Assembly (NCBI GenBank): GCA_021464245.1
Contig: JADCRB010000064.1
Coordinates: 1,322,218-1,386,217, forward strand
DNA: 64,000 bases
Direction of reading: 5' to 3'
Origin: Carallia brachiata
Taxonomy: Eukaryota > Streptophyta > Magnoliopsida > Malpighiales > Rhizophoraceae
Shown one piece after another: positions 1 through 12,200 of the stretch (position 1 is its first letter; each line of letters starts with the position of its first letter). The position numbers and the translations under genes are program-made. A model generated the notes under the pieces. It worked only from the letters and a program-made list of their open reading frames with translations, searched no databases and had not been told where the DNA came from.

Positions 1-2493
1 TGTCCTGGACATATTCAAATCCTTTTTTGGGTCCTGTTCTTTTTGAGGGGGTTGCCATGGTGGCGACTTGCATTTGAAAGGGGTGGGTGTCGAGGATACC
101 ATCGAATCTATGTTATGGTGCTATGTGGACTTCAGAGGCATTCCCAGAAGTAAGACCAATTTCACACACGATGTTGTTTTTTCATACTTGGGGGTTTAAG
201 CTCATACTTATCCTAAATTACTATTTCTGGTGAGGTTTTAGTATACACAGGCAATTGGTTTAAAGAATTTACATTGAATGCCTTTGTAGTGATACTGGAT
301 TTTCAGTTTCCGCAGTTCTGTAGGCCTTCATTTTGACCTTTTTTCTTTGAACGGGACTTTCCTGCTATTCCTTCTTTAATCTTCTTGGTAAGTAAGAGCG
401 CCATAATAATATTTTCTGAACGTGGCTCTCTCTCTCTATATTCGTTAGTGTTTTGTTCTTTTGGTATGCAATATTATGATTTACAAGCACTTGCTGCATA
501 TTGGTGAGAATCAGTCTTGCTGCACAAATGGAGCTTCTAATCACAGGTAATCGGCTTTCGCTATTGATGTTTTGGTTTAGTTTCTTATTTCTAATTGTTC
601 GAAAATCTTCATGACCTTGAATTAGAAGATTGTATGGAATTTATGGAAAATTTCCAGAGTGACCTAATTCGCAAGTGTGCTATTTGAATTTTGGAGGGGG
701 GAGAAACTCTTTACAGTTTTTACGATTTGATGAGTTGAAAAGCTAAGGTTCAAAACCTGAAGCTCCAGTTATATAACATGGGAGAATACAATAACTTGAA
801 CCGAAAATATGATAATTATGGTGGTTGATTTTTGAAACTACTAGCTTTAAATAATAAGAATTACCCCTAGGAAAGAAAGCTTTACAATTCTTCTTGTAAG
901 AACAAAGAGGCTCAAATTCTCAGTGCAATTTACTAACATAATTTATAAATTTTCGGCATAATGTTTGGATCATGATACTCTTGCACTTTTTCTTTCTAGA
1001 CGTTGAATTCTTAAGCAAGAAAATATTATTAAAAACATAGAGAGTAGGAATCACGGACACTGACAAGAATAATAGAATCATTGAGACTCGAATATAAACT
1101 AAGATGTTCTAATAAAAACTTTCTAACTTTTTTTGGTTTTTTTTTTTATGTTCTAATCAATTGTGTTAGAAAAACAAGATAGCTTTTTATATTTTTTTGA
1201 CAGAAAAATGTTCCTGTAGGGGCACTCCTTTTTTTTTTTTTTTTAATTTCCCCTTGGCTAGAAGATTTGCAGGGAAAGTATCCAGCATAGGTCATCTGCT
1301 ATAAAGCTGAGCTACACCTTTCTTGTTGCGTCAGCATGTTTTTAGTCACTTCTTTAAGATCACAAGTAGATGAACTTCGACATAGAACCCATGACAGGCA
1401 CACAAACGCACTGTACAAGGGGTTTTAGGGTTTTTGTGGATTTAAAGTAGGGTTTGAAAAAGAGTTGTGAGAAAGAAAATTGTGGGGGAAAAAAAGAAAA
1501 AGAGAGAAAATAATTTATTTAGATGGGCCAAAATTGAGTGAGGAAAGAAAAAGGTTAGAAATGATAATATTTTGTTAGATATTGAAAGAACAAGATAGAG
1601 TAATAAACTTTATTTATTAAATTACAAATACATCCTCATGATAGATTGATGAACAAGGCCAAAAACTCGGGCATTTATGTCATTTCGTTTGAAAGTTAGA
1701 AAACTCAGGATGTTTCTCACAGTTTTCTTACAAATTTAGCAAGGAATGGTTATTGGTGGGACCGAAGAAAATTTTGCTTCAGATTTTTTTTTTTTTATTC
1801 ACATTTTTCTTCGTTCACACTTTCTCTGGCTTTCCAAATATGAATTACTTTTCTTTTTCCTTTAAGAGACTTTCTTTCCCATGCTTTCCGCCTAACCCAA
1901 ATTCCAAAAACACTGTAAAAATTTGACTTTTGTTCTTTTTCGATCTTTAATGAGGGGAAAAAAAGGCCAGTACGAATGTGTGATAAAAGCGTTAGCCAAT
2001 AGCCACAAACAACATCCTTTCTTTCCTTCTTTCTGTCTACAAGTGAAGAGGGAATATTGAAGTGGACAAACTGCCAAAAATGGAACCCAATCGGTGAATT
2101 TAAACCATGCCACGGCCACCAGCGTTCGCACAAAATATCGACCTTATGGCGTATGCGATGACAAAATTGTATCTGCCGAGAGTGCCGAACATCGGAATTT
2201 AAACGAGAGAAATGGAGACAATTCCACAGAATCGCACATGATGCTTGATTGGGTTGCTGCAATTATTTCAATTTGAATTCAAGAATTGTTTTTTTTTTTT
2301 TTTTGGGGGGAAATTAAAGCCAGAGGCGAGTAAAATGCCAAATCAATTTATTGTCTTGGCTTGTGCCCTACTATCGAAAAAGTTCAAATTTTTAAACCTC
2401 CCCGACAGCAACAAAAACTTGTGCATTTGAAACTAGACATTCAAAAATGAAAATCTTTACGGATCGGCATTGTTTTTGAACATCAATTGCAAT
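1..2493. other. Left-edge DNA without a supported gene
   Basis: No reading frame here matches a family I recognise. The first 560 bases are less AT-rich than what follows, and a frame from base 1 stays open for about 50 codons to a TAA near 151, so an edge exon or UTR of a gene outside the window is possible but not shown. The minus-strand open frame at 1795-2262 has no recognisable domain or splice structure. Bases 1440-1620 are purine-rich (GAGAAAG-type) and resemble other MITE-like pieces in the window. Confidence 0.4.
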
Positions 2494-2969
2494 TAGGAAT
2501 GACAATAAAATGAGGCGGAGACAACTATCTTAATCTCCGCTTTTAATTCCCACACTTATGAATATTTTCATCTCCAATTTATTAGAAATAGGTTTTGGGA
2601 TCTCGTCCTCATCTTCGGCAGAAATGAGGACTCTCATTCTCGTTTCATCCCCAAATTTTAATTAATAAATAAATTAAATAATTATTATATAAAGAAATTT
2701 CTAAATTTTCCTTATAAAAAGATTATAAAATTATTATATAAAAAAATAAAATAGCAAATTACTAAGTGGGATAAGAAACTAAATATAATAAGTATTAATA
2801 AATGGAATTGTCTTTCCCTTTAAAAATGTTAAACAATTATTATAGGAAAAGTAAAACAGTAAATTTCTAATCTAGGCAGGAAGGGCCGAAAATGTTAAAT
2901 GCCATCCCATCCGTTCCCATTTGAAAATTCGGAAATTGGGACGAGGATCCCAAGTCCCCTGTCATCCTG
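2494..2969. mobile_element. hAT-like MITE (non-autonomous DNA transposon remnant)
   Basis: The left end reads TAGGAATGACAATAAAATGA and the right end is close to its reverse complement (TGTCATCCT at 2960-2968, with GTCCC-type sequence further in). The interior is AT-rich and non-coding. Ends of the form AGGGATGACAATGGGG are typical of plant hAT-type MITEs. The terminal match is imperfect and I see no clear 8-bp target duplication, so this is an old, degraded copy. Confidence 0.5.
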
Positions 2970-3897
2970 TCAACTAGCGTTGCCGTATCTAATTGGCACT
3001 TAGCATCAAATTCAAAACATGGTATAAACTACTTTTTCGAATGTAACTAAACTATTGACTCAGACTATTGACTAAACTATTGACTCAACTAAACTATTGA
3101 CTCAGACTATTAACTAAACTATTGACTCAACTAAACTATGGACTCAGACTAGGAATCTCCTGTGCATTCGATACAGATTTTGGGTTTCACATTGGGGGGT
3201 ATCATTAAAAGGAGGATATGTGGGTGCAAAGTCTTTCGCATCATAACATGGGACCTAAATTCTAATTCTACAGCAGATGAATAGGTCTTGTGTAATAATC
3301 TAATGAGCTAAAAAAAGGAGATTATCATTATTTTCCTTGGCTTCGTCTTGAATCTAAACATTTTCCTCTCCATCTAATACGCACATATGTTTGTGTACAA
3401 GTAATATGTATGTTTAGTTAGTGGGGCCAGTTTATGCTTTAATATTCTTCTTTCAAGCTAACAGATAGCGCTTACTTCTACAATAAAAGAACCAAAACAT
3501 AAAGAAATAGGATCACGACAATCTTCCTGAAAACCATTTCACGAAATTTGCCAAAAGAAAAACAAAACCAAAATTAATATAACAGTAGTTGATGGTAGCA
3601 ACATAGAATAGACGGTTTTAAGAACAAGAATTATTCACGTCACCTTGGATTACCAAATTGGCTGTAAACCAAACTAAAAAGGAAATTATAGTTATTGGAT
3701 AGAGATTGGCAACCCTTGGGTTGTACAGGCACAATTGCCTTCACTGACAAAGGTTAATCGAATTCTATCTGACCTTTCTATGGCATACATTGATTGAGGG
3801 CTGCTACCAATAAGGTATAAAATTCTACACAAGATATGTTCCTCTGGTTTTTCCTACGTCCATTTCTTTCACTGGCGATCCAATTGACCATTAAACT
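2970..3897. other. Intergenic DNA downstream of the IQD gene
   Basis: Apart from the minisatellite at 3045-3151, I see no gene. The part nearest 3898 should hold the 3' UTR of the minus-strand IQD gene, but no single polyadenylation signal stands out. Confidence 0.4.
3045..3151. repeat. 42-bp minisatellite, about 2.5 units
   Basis: Units begin at 3045, 3087 and 3129, each starting AACTAAACTATTGACTCAG apart from one substitution in the last. Each full unit contains two related ACTATTGACT half-units, so it probably grew from a shorter repeat. It lies about 750 bases past the 3' end of the IQD gene. Confidence 0.85.
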
Positions 3898-5585
3898 TCA
3901 CCATCTCCTCTGATGCAAGCAATTTATTTCTGGTTCTCTGCTAAAGTCTGCAGACCTTTCAAGCCTACCCATCACGGCATTTTTGAAATTAATGGCTTCT
4001 TGAACTTGTGAGCATGACCTCTGCATCCTAAGACCACTCAAACTGTTTCTCGACTCCATCAATTCATTAAGTGACAGCCTCTTCTTCGGCCCGGGTTCAG
4101 GCCTTTGCTTTGGGGCACTGTGGGACCTCAATTTAGCCTTGAAAGATTTTGTGTTAGCCATGTAATTTGGAAAGTTCCCATAATGCCTGAAGAAGTTATC
4201 AACACAAACGCTTTTGGCAGGAGTAGCAGGAGCGTTGTTATACCCTCTTGAGTTGACAAACCGAGGGGTGCTTTGTGCTGTAGAGAACCTACATTCATCA
4301 CCCGTTAAGCCCCAGTCTGTCTCCTGAAAATTGCGGCTACTGGGTATCGATAAGCGGGGCGAAATTCTTGATGGGAGCGGAGAGGAAACCGTTTGGTAAA
4401 GCGGGTCGTCGCCGAAATCCGAAACTGAGTTGCTGTTGGATCTGCGAGACCTTGATTTAGGCCTGCAGCCAGTATCTACCTCCACAATCTTTGGACTTTC
4501 CTCAACTACTGTATTGTCCAGGGAGGCTGATAACCTTCTGCTATGAATTGAAGCCGTGTGTTCACTTCTTGTTTCATCAAATCTCTCCTGTAAAAATCAA
4601 TTACAGTTACAATGAATGTGAGCATGACAATTAATGCCAGACAGATGTTCAGTTTCTTGTCATGAAGGACTGAAAACTTGGGCCCTTTTACCATTGATTT
4701 TCGTGCTCGAATTTCGAAATGTTGATCATCTTTAATGCGGTTCCGAGCTCTGTGGGACCGGACGGTGGCTTGTGCTCTAATAAGAGCCTGCATACAGTGA
4801 AGTGTAGCGGTTGCTTGTTTTCGCACCAAATATCCTCTAACATGCGCCTGTAATTTCACCAACCTTTCAGCGCTCGAAGTGCTTTTCTGGCCTGTTTTAA
4901 AATCCAACAATCCAGAGCTTCAGAAACGAAAAACCAGTCTGCCAGCTACCAAATCCAATATCATTTTTATGCAAATTATGCAAGCAAATGAGGAAATCAA
5001 GTTCTAATAGTCCTTTATTCAAGCAAAAAAAATAAAAAATAAAAAAATAAAAATAAAAATAATGCCAATGATTTGAAACAGCAAAATAGAACCTGGGCAA
5101 ATAAGCAAACACAAACTGGAAAGTCTATTTCTTTCAAGAAAATATCAAAAGAGAGGCCATTGGCTGCTAAAATTCAATTCACTTACCAAGTAACCCCTAA
5201 AAACTGTCTGAATCCTGACGGCTGCCCACCTTTCTCTTCCACCACCAAACATGGTGTCCCTGCCGTGACTAGTCAGCCTAACCACCGCCACAGCTGCCTG
5301 AGCAGCAGCAACAGCCGCATCGGCCGCGGCCGCGGTGGCTGCTGCCACTGCTATGGCATGCTTGTTCTGCTCCTTCTCTGTCTCAGTGTAGTACGATTTT
5401 AGCCAAGCAGCCTCGGCCGCAGATATATTAGGCGGGATAGTTTCCGGATTGTGACATAACCCACCGGAATCCCTCTCCGGGCGGCAAAGATTGCCGCTTT
5501 TCTTGTCTTTCTGTTCACTCTTTTCTTTTCTATTGCTGTTCTTTATCCTAAACAGGCTCTTCAGCCACTTTGTAGCCTTACCCAT
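3898..5585 (-). CDS. IQD (IQ67-domain) calmodulin-binding protein, with a one-base frameshift
   Basis: Exons are 5585-5187, 4891-4692 and 4587-3898. Both introns are phase 0 with GT-AG ends, and the first interrupts the first IQ motif, the hallmark intron position of IQD genes. The product would be about 429 residues. It starts MGKATKWLKSLF (typical of the family), has an Ala-rich stretch near residues 78-102, then IQTVFRGYL joined to ARKALRAL, then LVKLQAHVRGYLVRKQA and a third motif in MQALIRAQATVRSHRA. The basic C-terminus has the SHSAPKQRP-type motif of the IQD22-26 subgroup. IQD proteins bind calmodulin and act as microtubule or plasma-membrane scaffolds. Exon 2 is 200 nt where phase needs 201: GGTTTGGTG is expected and GGTTGGTG is seen (plus strand 4861-4864), shifting frame between ALKG and LVKLQ. 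Everything else is intact, so this is either an assembly error or a recent loss. Confidence 0.9.
4857..4866 (-). other. Single-base deletion in IQD exon 2
   Basis: The plus strand has AA at 4861-4862 where the conserved codons for G-L-V need AAA. Restoring one base makes exon 2 exactly 67 codons and joins the IQ motifs in one frame. This is a homopolymer contraction. Confidence 0.85.
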
Positions 5586-8285
5586 TTGAGTAAGAAATTG
5601 AGAGAAATCAAGAAACCTTGTTAGCTAGACAAAGAAAAACAAAATGGGGGTTCAAGAAAGTTGAATCTAAATCTGAAAGTACAGCATTTTGGGCTGCAAA
5701 CAAAAAAAAAAAAAGGCTTTTGGCTATTGGCTATCGCACACCGCACAATCTTAGGAAGCGGCAATATTTGAAAGAAAACATTAAACAATGAAAGCAAAAG
5801 AAAGACAGAAACAAAGCGAAGTAAAATACGGTCTTAGATATCACAAATAATTATGATTTAGTAGTAAAGTGTTTAATCACTATTTAATTAAAAGTTAGGG
5901 TTTGAGTATTCTTATAATTATTGATAGAATTAAATTTATACTCTCACCTATGCTATATATGTTGTAATTATCTAAATATTATCTATTTTTTTCTAATTGA
6001 AGACAATATCTACGAAAAAACTGTCGAGATATTATCAATTTATTATTATTATTATTTTTTAACAAAAACATATACGGTCTAAGATCCTCGTGAAAAAACT
6101 GCGTTGCGACAAGACAGAAACATTGTGCCGTAAGCATGGCAGGAGAGGATAAGGAAATTGGACTACTTATTGGAGCTAAGCTGGCTTGTAGGCTAGGTTG
6201 GGCACTATTTGTGGGAAGTTTCTGATTAGACAAACACAAGTGGGGCTTATGATTGAGTAATAAGAAGACGGTAAAAAGTAATCACGGTGAAAAAGAGGGG
6301 GAAAAGTTACTGCGCTGGAATCAGATTCTCGAAAGTAAAAAGTGGAATATAATAAAGAGTCCCTTTTGATGGACGGAAAAATCATGGATGGAACAAGGGG
6401 GTGGTGTGATCTGAACTATCAATTACAATTAATCATTATAATAATTAATGATCATGACTTGTAATTAAAACCGTCAGTTGCAATTAACCATCATAATAAT
6501 TAACGATAATCAACTATAATTGCCGGTGCAGATCACGCTCCGTTGATCTCTTCACGATGCCGCGTCCTCTATCTTTTTTGCTTGTAAAGGAAATAAAAAA
6601 TAAGTAAAAGGAAAGGCAAAAGTGAAAAATGCTTGTTTTTTTCTCTATTCAAAGAGTAACTGAGGGACGTCATTTCTTGGAAGCGAAAAAGAGACAAGTC
6701 AACAACCAATGATCCCTCTTTCCCTCTCTTTGAGTCCTTTAAGGAGCCATGTGTCCCCTAGTTAGCCTTAGGAAAAGATTCTTCGTGCCTTTTATATTAT
6801 AATTGGATTGGATAGTAAAAAATTGAATAGAAATTAAATAAAAAAATAAATAAATAATAGTATAGTAATGATGATATTATAATTGATAAAAAGTAATGAA
6901 TAGAAAATTATGAGAAAGAAAATAAATCATAATTTGTGAGAGAAAAAATAAAATATAATTGTTTGAATTTGATAAAAAATAAATAAAAAAATAAATAATA
7001 AAAATATTCTTTCTTTTTTCACTAAAAATTTTCCAAACATAGGGTTAAGGTTTCCTGTGGCTGTCATCTCAATTTTTTGCTGCATTTACTTGAAATTAAC
7101 CCCACCTCAATGGTACAAATCCCCTGGTTTACTTGAAATTCTAACTTCTAAGAACCAAACTTGAGGCAGTATCGTTCATCCTGATGAATAGATCTTGGAT
7201 TTGAGTGCTAGTAAAACGTTCTATAGGACTAAATTTATGCATAGTTTACTGTTCTTCATATCTTAACCATATAGATTAAACACACTTTTCTTAAATACTG
7301 ATATAATATTTCTTGATAAAATTGTTAGAACACGATATATACTTTTTCCCCTAAAAAAAAATAAGAGAACCAAAGTTGAGATGATCCTTTTAATACTCTA
7401 AACCCTTTTCTACAACTTAGAACTTCAAGTTTGAAGTTTAGTTGGATCTAATTGATGAAAAAACATTTTTAAAAAAATAACAAAGAATCAAAATTGAGTT
7501 TTGACGGCAGTTCCTCATTCACTAAAATGAGCTGAGAGATTTTATTCATATAGTGGACTCTTCAACTGGGGAGGAGGAAATGGTTGGTTCAAATGTTCAC
7601 ATTTTCTTGCTCCTCAAAGAATATTAAGTGGTTCGAATTACTGGGGTGAAACCAGAACCAGACTGATTTCAGTTTTAATTGTAACTGTGATGTAGTGGTC
7701 TAGTTAAAGTTTAAATTTTTTTTTTGGGGTCGAATTGGAAGAAGAACCGAACCGGTTGTTCCACAATTATTTTCCTAACTTGAAAAAAAAAAAGAAAAAA
7801 AAAACTCTCAAAGCCAATGTTCTCTCTCTGTTTTTTTTGGGGGGGCGGGGGGTGCTCTAAAACTGGACGGAACAGGAATCCAAACTGTCGATCTGAAACT
7901 GGACCAAGTCAAGTCCAATGTCAAGTGATTTCAGGCTTAAGCACAATTACCCACCATGCGTTCATATAACACAGAAAAAAGAGATGTTAAGAGTGGCCCC
8001 AAACACCGAAATATACCTTAAGAAAGGAACAAGTCATGTTAGTGGCTTTTAAATTTGTTGATAAACATGTGGGTGCGAGAGTTAATTTTTCTTGCAAGCC
8101 AATGAGAGTTTGCTTTTGTTTTTTTAAGGAAAAAATTAAGTAATTTTCATATCCATGGTAACAATGTTGACACACATAATCTAAATCATTGAATTGTGAA
8201 ATATGTATTAAATTTAAAAAAATAAAAAATAGATAAATTGTTAAATTAACCATATAACTCGCTAAATATGCCTGTGTTGTCTTAC

Positions 8286-8316
<31 letters not shown>

Positions 8317-8903
8317 CCTTTGTATATGCGGTCACCTTTAAACTATGCAACTGGCTTAGTCAGTTTGCCTCAAAACGATTTACTGATAAGGAGAACTGCA
8401 TGGACTGACTTCTGCAGCCCTTTTTTCCTTTTCCTCCCTCTTTTTGGGGTTTGAAAAGATGAATCAATTGGGTTGCAGCAAATGCAAATTGCTGATCAGA
8501 ATTATTTTTTGTCTCTGCTCTTCTCCTTCAATTATTCTCAATTATTTGTACAATAACTTTCCTCTCTCTTGTCTATTTTTTGCTCTGCTCACTTTGTCTG
8601 CAATATCTGTTACACAGGTTAAAGGGTGAAAGCAAAGTTTCCACCACCTTCCATGTACTTTTAAACCACAGCTTAGCCCTTTTACTATCATAAAAATTAA
8701 AAACAGCTTTTCATTAAATTCCAGCGCTGGTGCCTTAAAAAATGGGAAGAGAGAGAGAACCGAAAATGAGAAAAAAAAAAGTAACAAACTTTATATATAT
8801 ATATATATATTGTTGATTGCAAGGAAAGTTGGAAGACAATAAAAAGAAAATAGAGTCGCCACGAATACAAACCTCAACAGAGGTTTCCAATCAATTGCTC
8901 TAA
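5586..8903. other. Intergenic DNA upstream of the IQD gene
   Basis: Bases adjoining 5586 are the IQD 5' UTR and promoter region. The rest is AT-rich with poly-A/T tracts and a foldback element (6406-6536). A purine-rich MITE-like block spans about 6800-7045 and ends CCAAACAT. A region at about 7640-7930 is rich in ACCGG/GAACCG-type sequence. The small open frames near 7987-8253 and 8444-8787 have no recognisable domain. Confidence 0.4.
6406..6536. mobile_element. Foldback-type MITE, 131 bp
   Basis: It starts GTGATCTG and ends CAGATCAC, a perfect 8-bp terminal inverted repeat. Pairing continues imperfectly inward on both arms (CAATTA, TAATTATTA and similar), so most of the element can fold into one hairpin. 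It has no coding capacity. It lies about 0.8 kb upstream of the IQD start codon. I could not find a convincing target duplication. Confidence 0.6.
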
Positions 8904-9257
8904 GTTCGTTTGGTTTGAAAGAATTTGTCGGAAAAGAATCCAAAGGAAAGAAAACACAGAAAAACTTTTTGACTAATCTAAAAAACTTTAAAATGTCAAC
9001 TTGTAACATTTAAAATTATGAAATTACCCTTATTTTGAGTTTATCAATTTTTTTCTCTAAACATAAAGTCGAAGGGCAAAATTGTTATTTAGTATATATA
9101 ATTTTTTTTTTTACGTTTTCTCACTATATCTAACCAACAATTTTATTTTCTCATTATTTTCTCTCTCTTATTTTTAACTTATCTAAACAATTTTTTCCTT
9201 AACACTTTCTTTGTTATCACTTTTTTTCTCTTTACTTTCTTTCAAATCCAAAGACAC
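8904..9257. mobile_element. MITE-like element with GTTTGG/CCAAA termini
   Basis: The left end GTTCGTTTGGTTTGAAAGAA is mirrored by a right end reading TTCTTTCAAATCCAAAGACAC. The interior is purine-rich on one side and pyrimidine-rich on the other, as in an inverted-repeat element, and is non-coding. Related purine-rich blocks occur near 10805, 36600 and 59580. Confidence 0.45.
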
Positions 9258-12200
9258 TATAAAAGTAAAATATGTATGAGACCATAATATTTTTTAATTG
9301 GGGACAAGCATTGCTGCCAGTGAGTTTTTTTTTTCCCCTAATATGTGAAACCTATATATTACTAACAAACATTGATAAGTCTACCAGCCAGCTATAATTT
9401 AATTCATATTAACCTCATTTCTAAGATTGAGAGTATTTTTTTCCCTAATATGTGAACTAATATATATATATATATATATAACCTATATTCTACTATCCAA
9501 CATTAATAAATCTATCAACTAACTATAATTTAATTTATATTAAAGTCGTCTTTAAGATCGAGAGGTTTGAGTTTAAAATTTAAAATTAATTAATTAAACA
9601 AACAAAAATTTATTAGCCTGGACTCGGGACCACATGCGATGAAAGTCAACATAATGTATCAAGTAATAATATTCAATAATTAATAAAGTATTCATACAAA
9701 AAAATATGAAGGATTATTACAAAAAAATTTGTCTGACATAGTTATGGACAAAACTTACCACATTGTAATGTACCTAAAAAAAAAAAAAAACTTATGAAAT
9801 AGTTAACAATGTGTGAGTTTTGATTTTTTTTTTTATTTTTTATTTTTTTTTTACGTATGTGAGATTAAGTCGTTTTTATGTATCTCGACGGCCGATCTTT
9901 AGTAATACTCGACTAAAGACCCTGCCACTCGACGTTCGGTTTTGGAAAATCATATTTTATTTAAAGCATGTAAAAAAGTTCACACGATGAGAATGGGGTC
10001 AGTTATTGTTTTTTTATTAATAAAGAAAAAAATAGGATATTTTATTTAATAATTATTTAATGATACAATATATTTTTTAAAAAAGTTAGTGTAATTTATT
10101 TCAAATACAATATATGTTAATTTGTACAAGAAAAACAAAAATATTGTAAATGACTACCCCATGGCCATACGGTACGTACGTAACACACTTAGAAAGGCAA
10201 AGGCAAAAATCGGAAGATTGAGGTTACGAAAGGATGGGACTTTGGACGGAAGATGGGTGTGGAAAAATCTCAGAACTGCCGAGTTTGACAACTGGTATTG
10301 TCTGTATTGACGTCACTTTGAGGTTGTGGAATCTTTTTTTTTTTCAATTCGGAAAATGGAAACATACAGGGTTGTTTTACAAAACTTCTTAAGAAAAATT
10401 ACGTTGGCATATTGTATAATAAGCTGCATTGTTATATTCAATTTGTGAAGGAGTGTATTTCTTGAGATTTAATAAAAGTTATTAATTATTCATAAGACTG
10501 TATAAAATTAAATATACATTTATCACTACTTAATTTGTTGAGGTCGTGGGAATCTACCGACATATTTCTGACTAGTACAGTAGCATGGAGGTCCTCAGAC
10601 TTCTATTTCTTTTTCAGAAAATTCTTTTAGACACGTAATCGTGCAAATATAGTAAAAATATAATGATTTGGATTATTAGGTAATAAACAATGTATTAAAT
10701 TTAAAAAATTAAAAAAATATAGATTATTAGATATTATTAAATTAATTATAAATTTTTTTGTGTATTTCAATAAGCGTATATATGTAGTCTTTCTTTTTTT
10801 TTAATACGTGTGTTTGGATGTAAAAATGAGGTAGGAAATAAAATGGTGAGAAAGTAAACAAATTGAAAAAAAATAATTTTTTAATAGTTATTCAGATATG
10901 TGAAATATACGTGAGAAAGAAAGTATAAGAAAGTAAATTATTTGTTGGAATATGATAGGAAAGTGTAGAAAAAAAATTTATATATAAAGAAAAGACAATT
11001 ATGCCCCTAACAAGTGCGCATAGAACAATAAGGTAAATAACTAAATATTGTTTATATTTAACTAGTTTTCTCGTCATTTCTAATCGCATGTCCCCATAGG
11101 GATAGTTTTCTTGTCATTTCTCGCCCCGAATGATGAGAAACAAAAAGCCATGGACCCCATGTTTTGTTTTCTCTTGCTTTTCATTTGGTTTGCTTTCTCC
11201 CGTTTATTCAGACTCTTGTTTTAATTATTTTCTTTCTTTACTTTTTCTTTTTCACGAGATTCTAACAAAACAAATAAGCTATTAATCTTAGAGATGACTT
11301 AAGCATCAATTGAAATATAATTTGTTAGTAATATAAGATTCATTTGTTTTAGATTTGGATATAAAGAGATATATTTTTTTTTCTTTTTTCAGTTTGAAGG
11401 GACATATTTAAGTAAATAAATTTTTATACCCTTTTCAATTTATAACGCTAATTTTTAATTTAAGTGATGGACAGAGCTGGCTATAATTAATAAATGATAT
11501 TTTTATTTTATTTCTTTTATTAATGCATATTTTACATTATTTAAATAATATGTGCATTATGGTATTACTTCTATCTTTAATGAAATATAGGTGAATGGGT
11601 GGAGCAAACTCACACAAATGTGTATGAGGGAGGGGGGGCATATACATGTGGGAAAATTTTTACGGACATGCATAAATGGACAAGCGATATTTTTATATTA
11701 TATACAAAGTATTTTATATTATAAAAATAACATATCATGCAACATATGAAATGTGTAGTAAAATAATACAAATCACCAAAAATCACTTATATATTGCGTG
11801 CAAAGTGCGCGTTGAGGAGTAAGTTTGTGTAATCAGACTTGGTTATAGTCAGGAACCAAAAAATAGTTTTTGAACAAACAATCGTTAGAGCACAATAAAC
11901 ACACAATAATGTTAAATTGTAAAAAATGTATTAGATTAAAAATAGATAGTATGATTAAAATATTTTAAATTAATTACTATTTTGATAGGGTCACAAATAT
12001 ATTTACATTTACTTACTCATTTATTATAACGATTAGACTGCCGGTCAATTGTAACTTTCCAAATTTAAGAGAACCAACACACAGCTACACCTCTTCAACA
12101 ATTAGGTTGGGGCTGTATCTAGAATTTGTCATCTATCTGTTTTGAACCCATGTTTCATTCCTCATTACATTTAACTCTCAATAATTTCCTACCCAATATA

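Noticed and set aside
1795..2262. 155-codon minus-strand frame
   Set aside because: No domain, no splice context, composition like its surroundings.
4506..4910. 134-codon minus frame with a hydrophobic middle resembling a membrane protein
   Set aside because: It reads through IQD intron 2 and exon 3 in the wrong frame; the hydrophobic part is intron.
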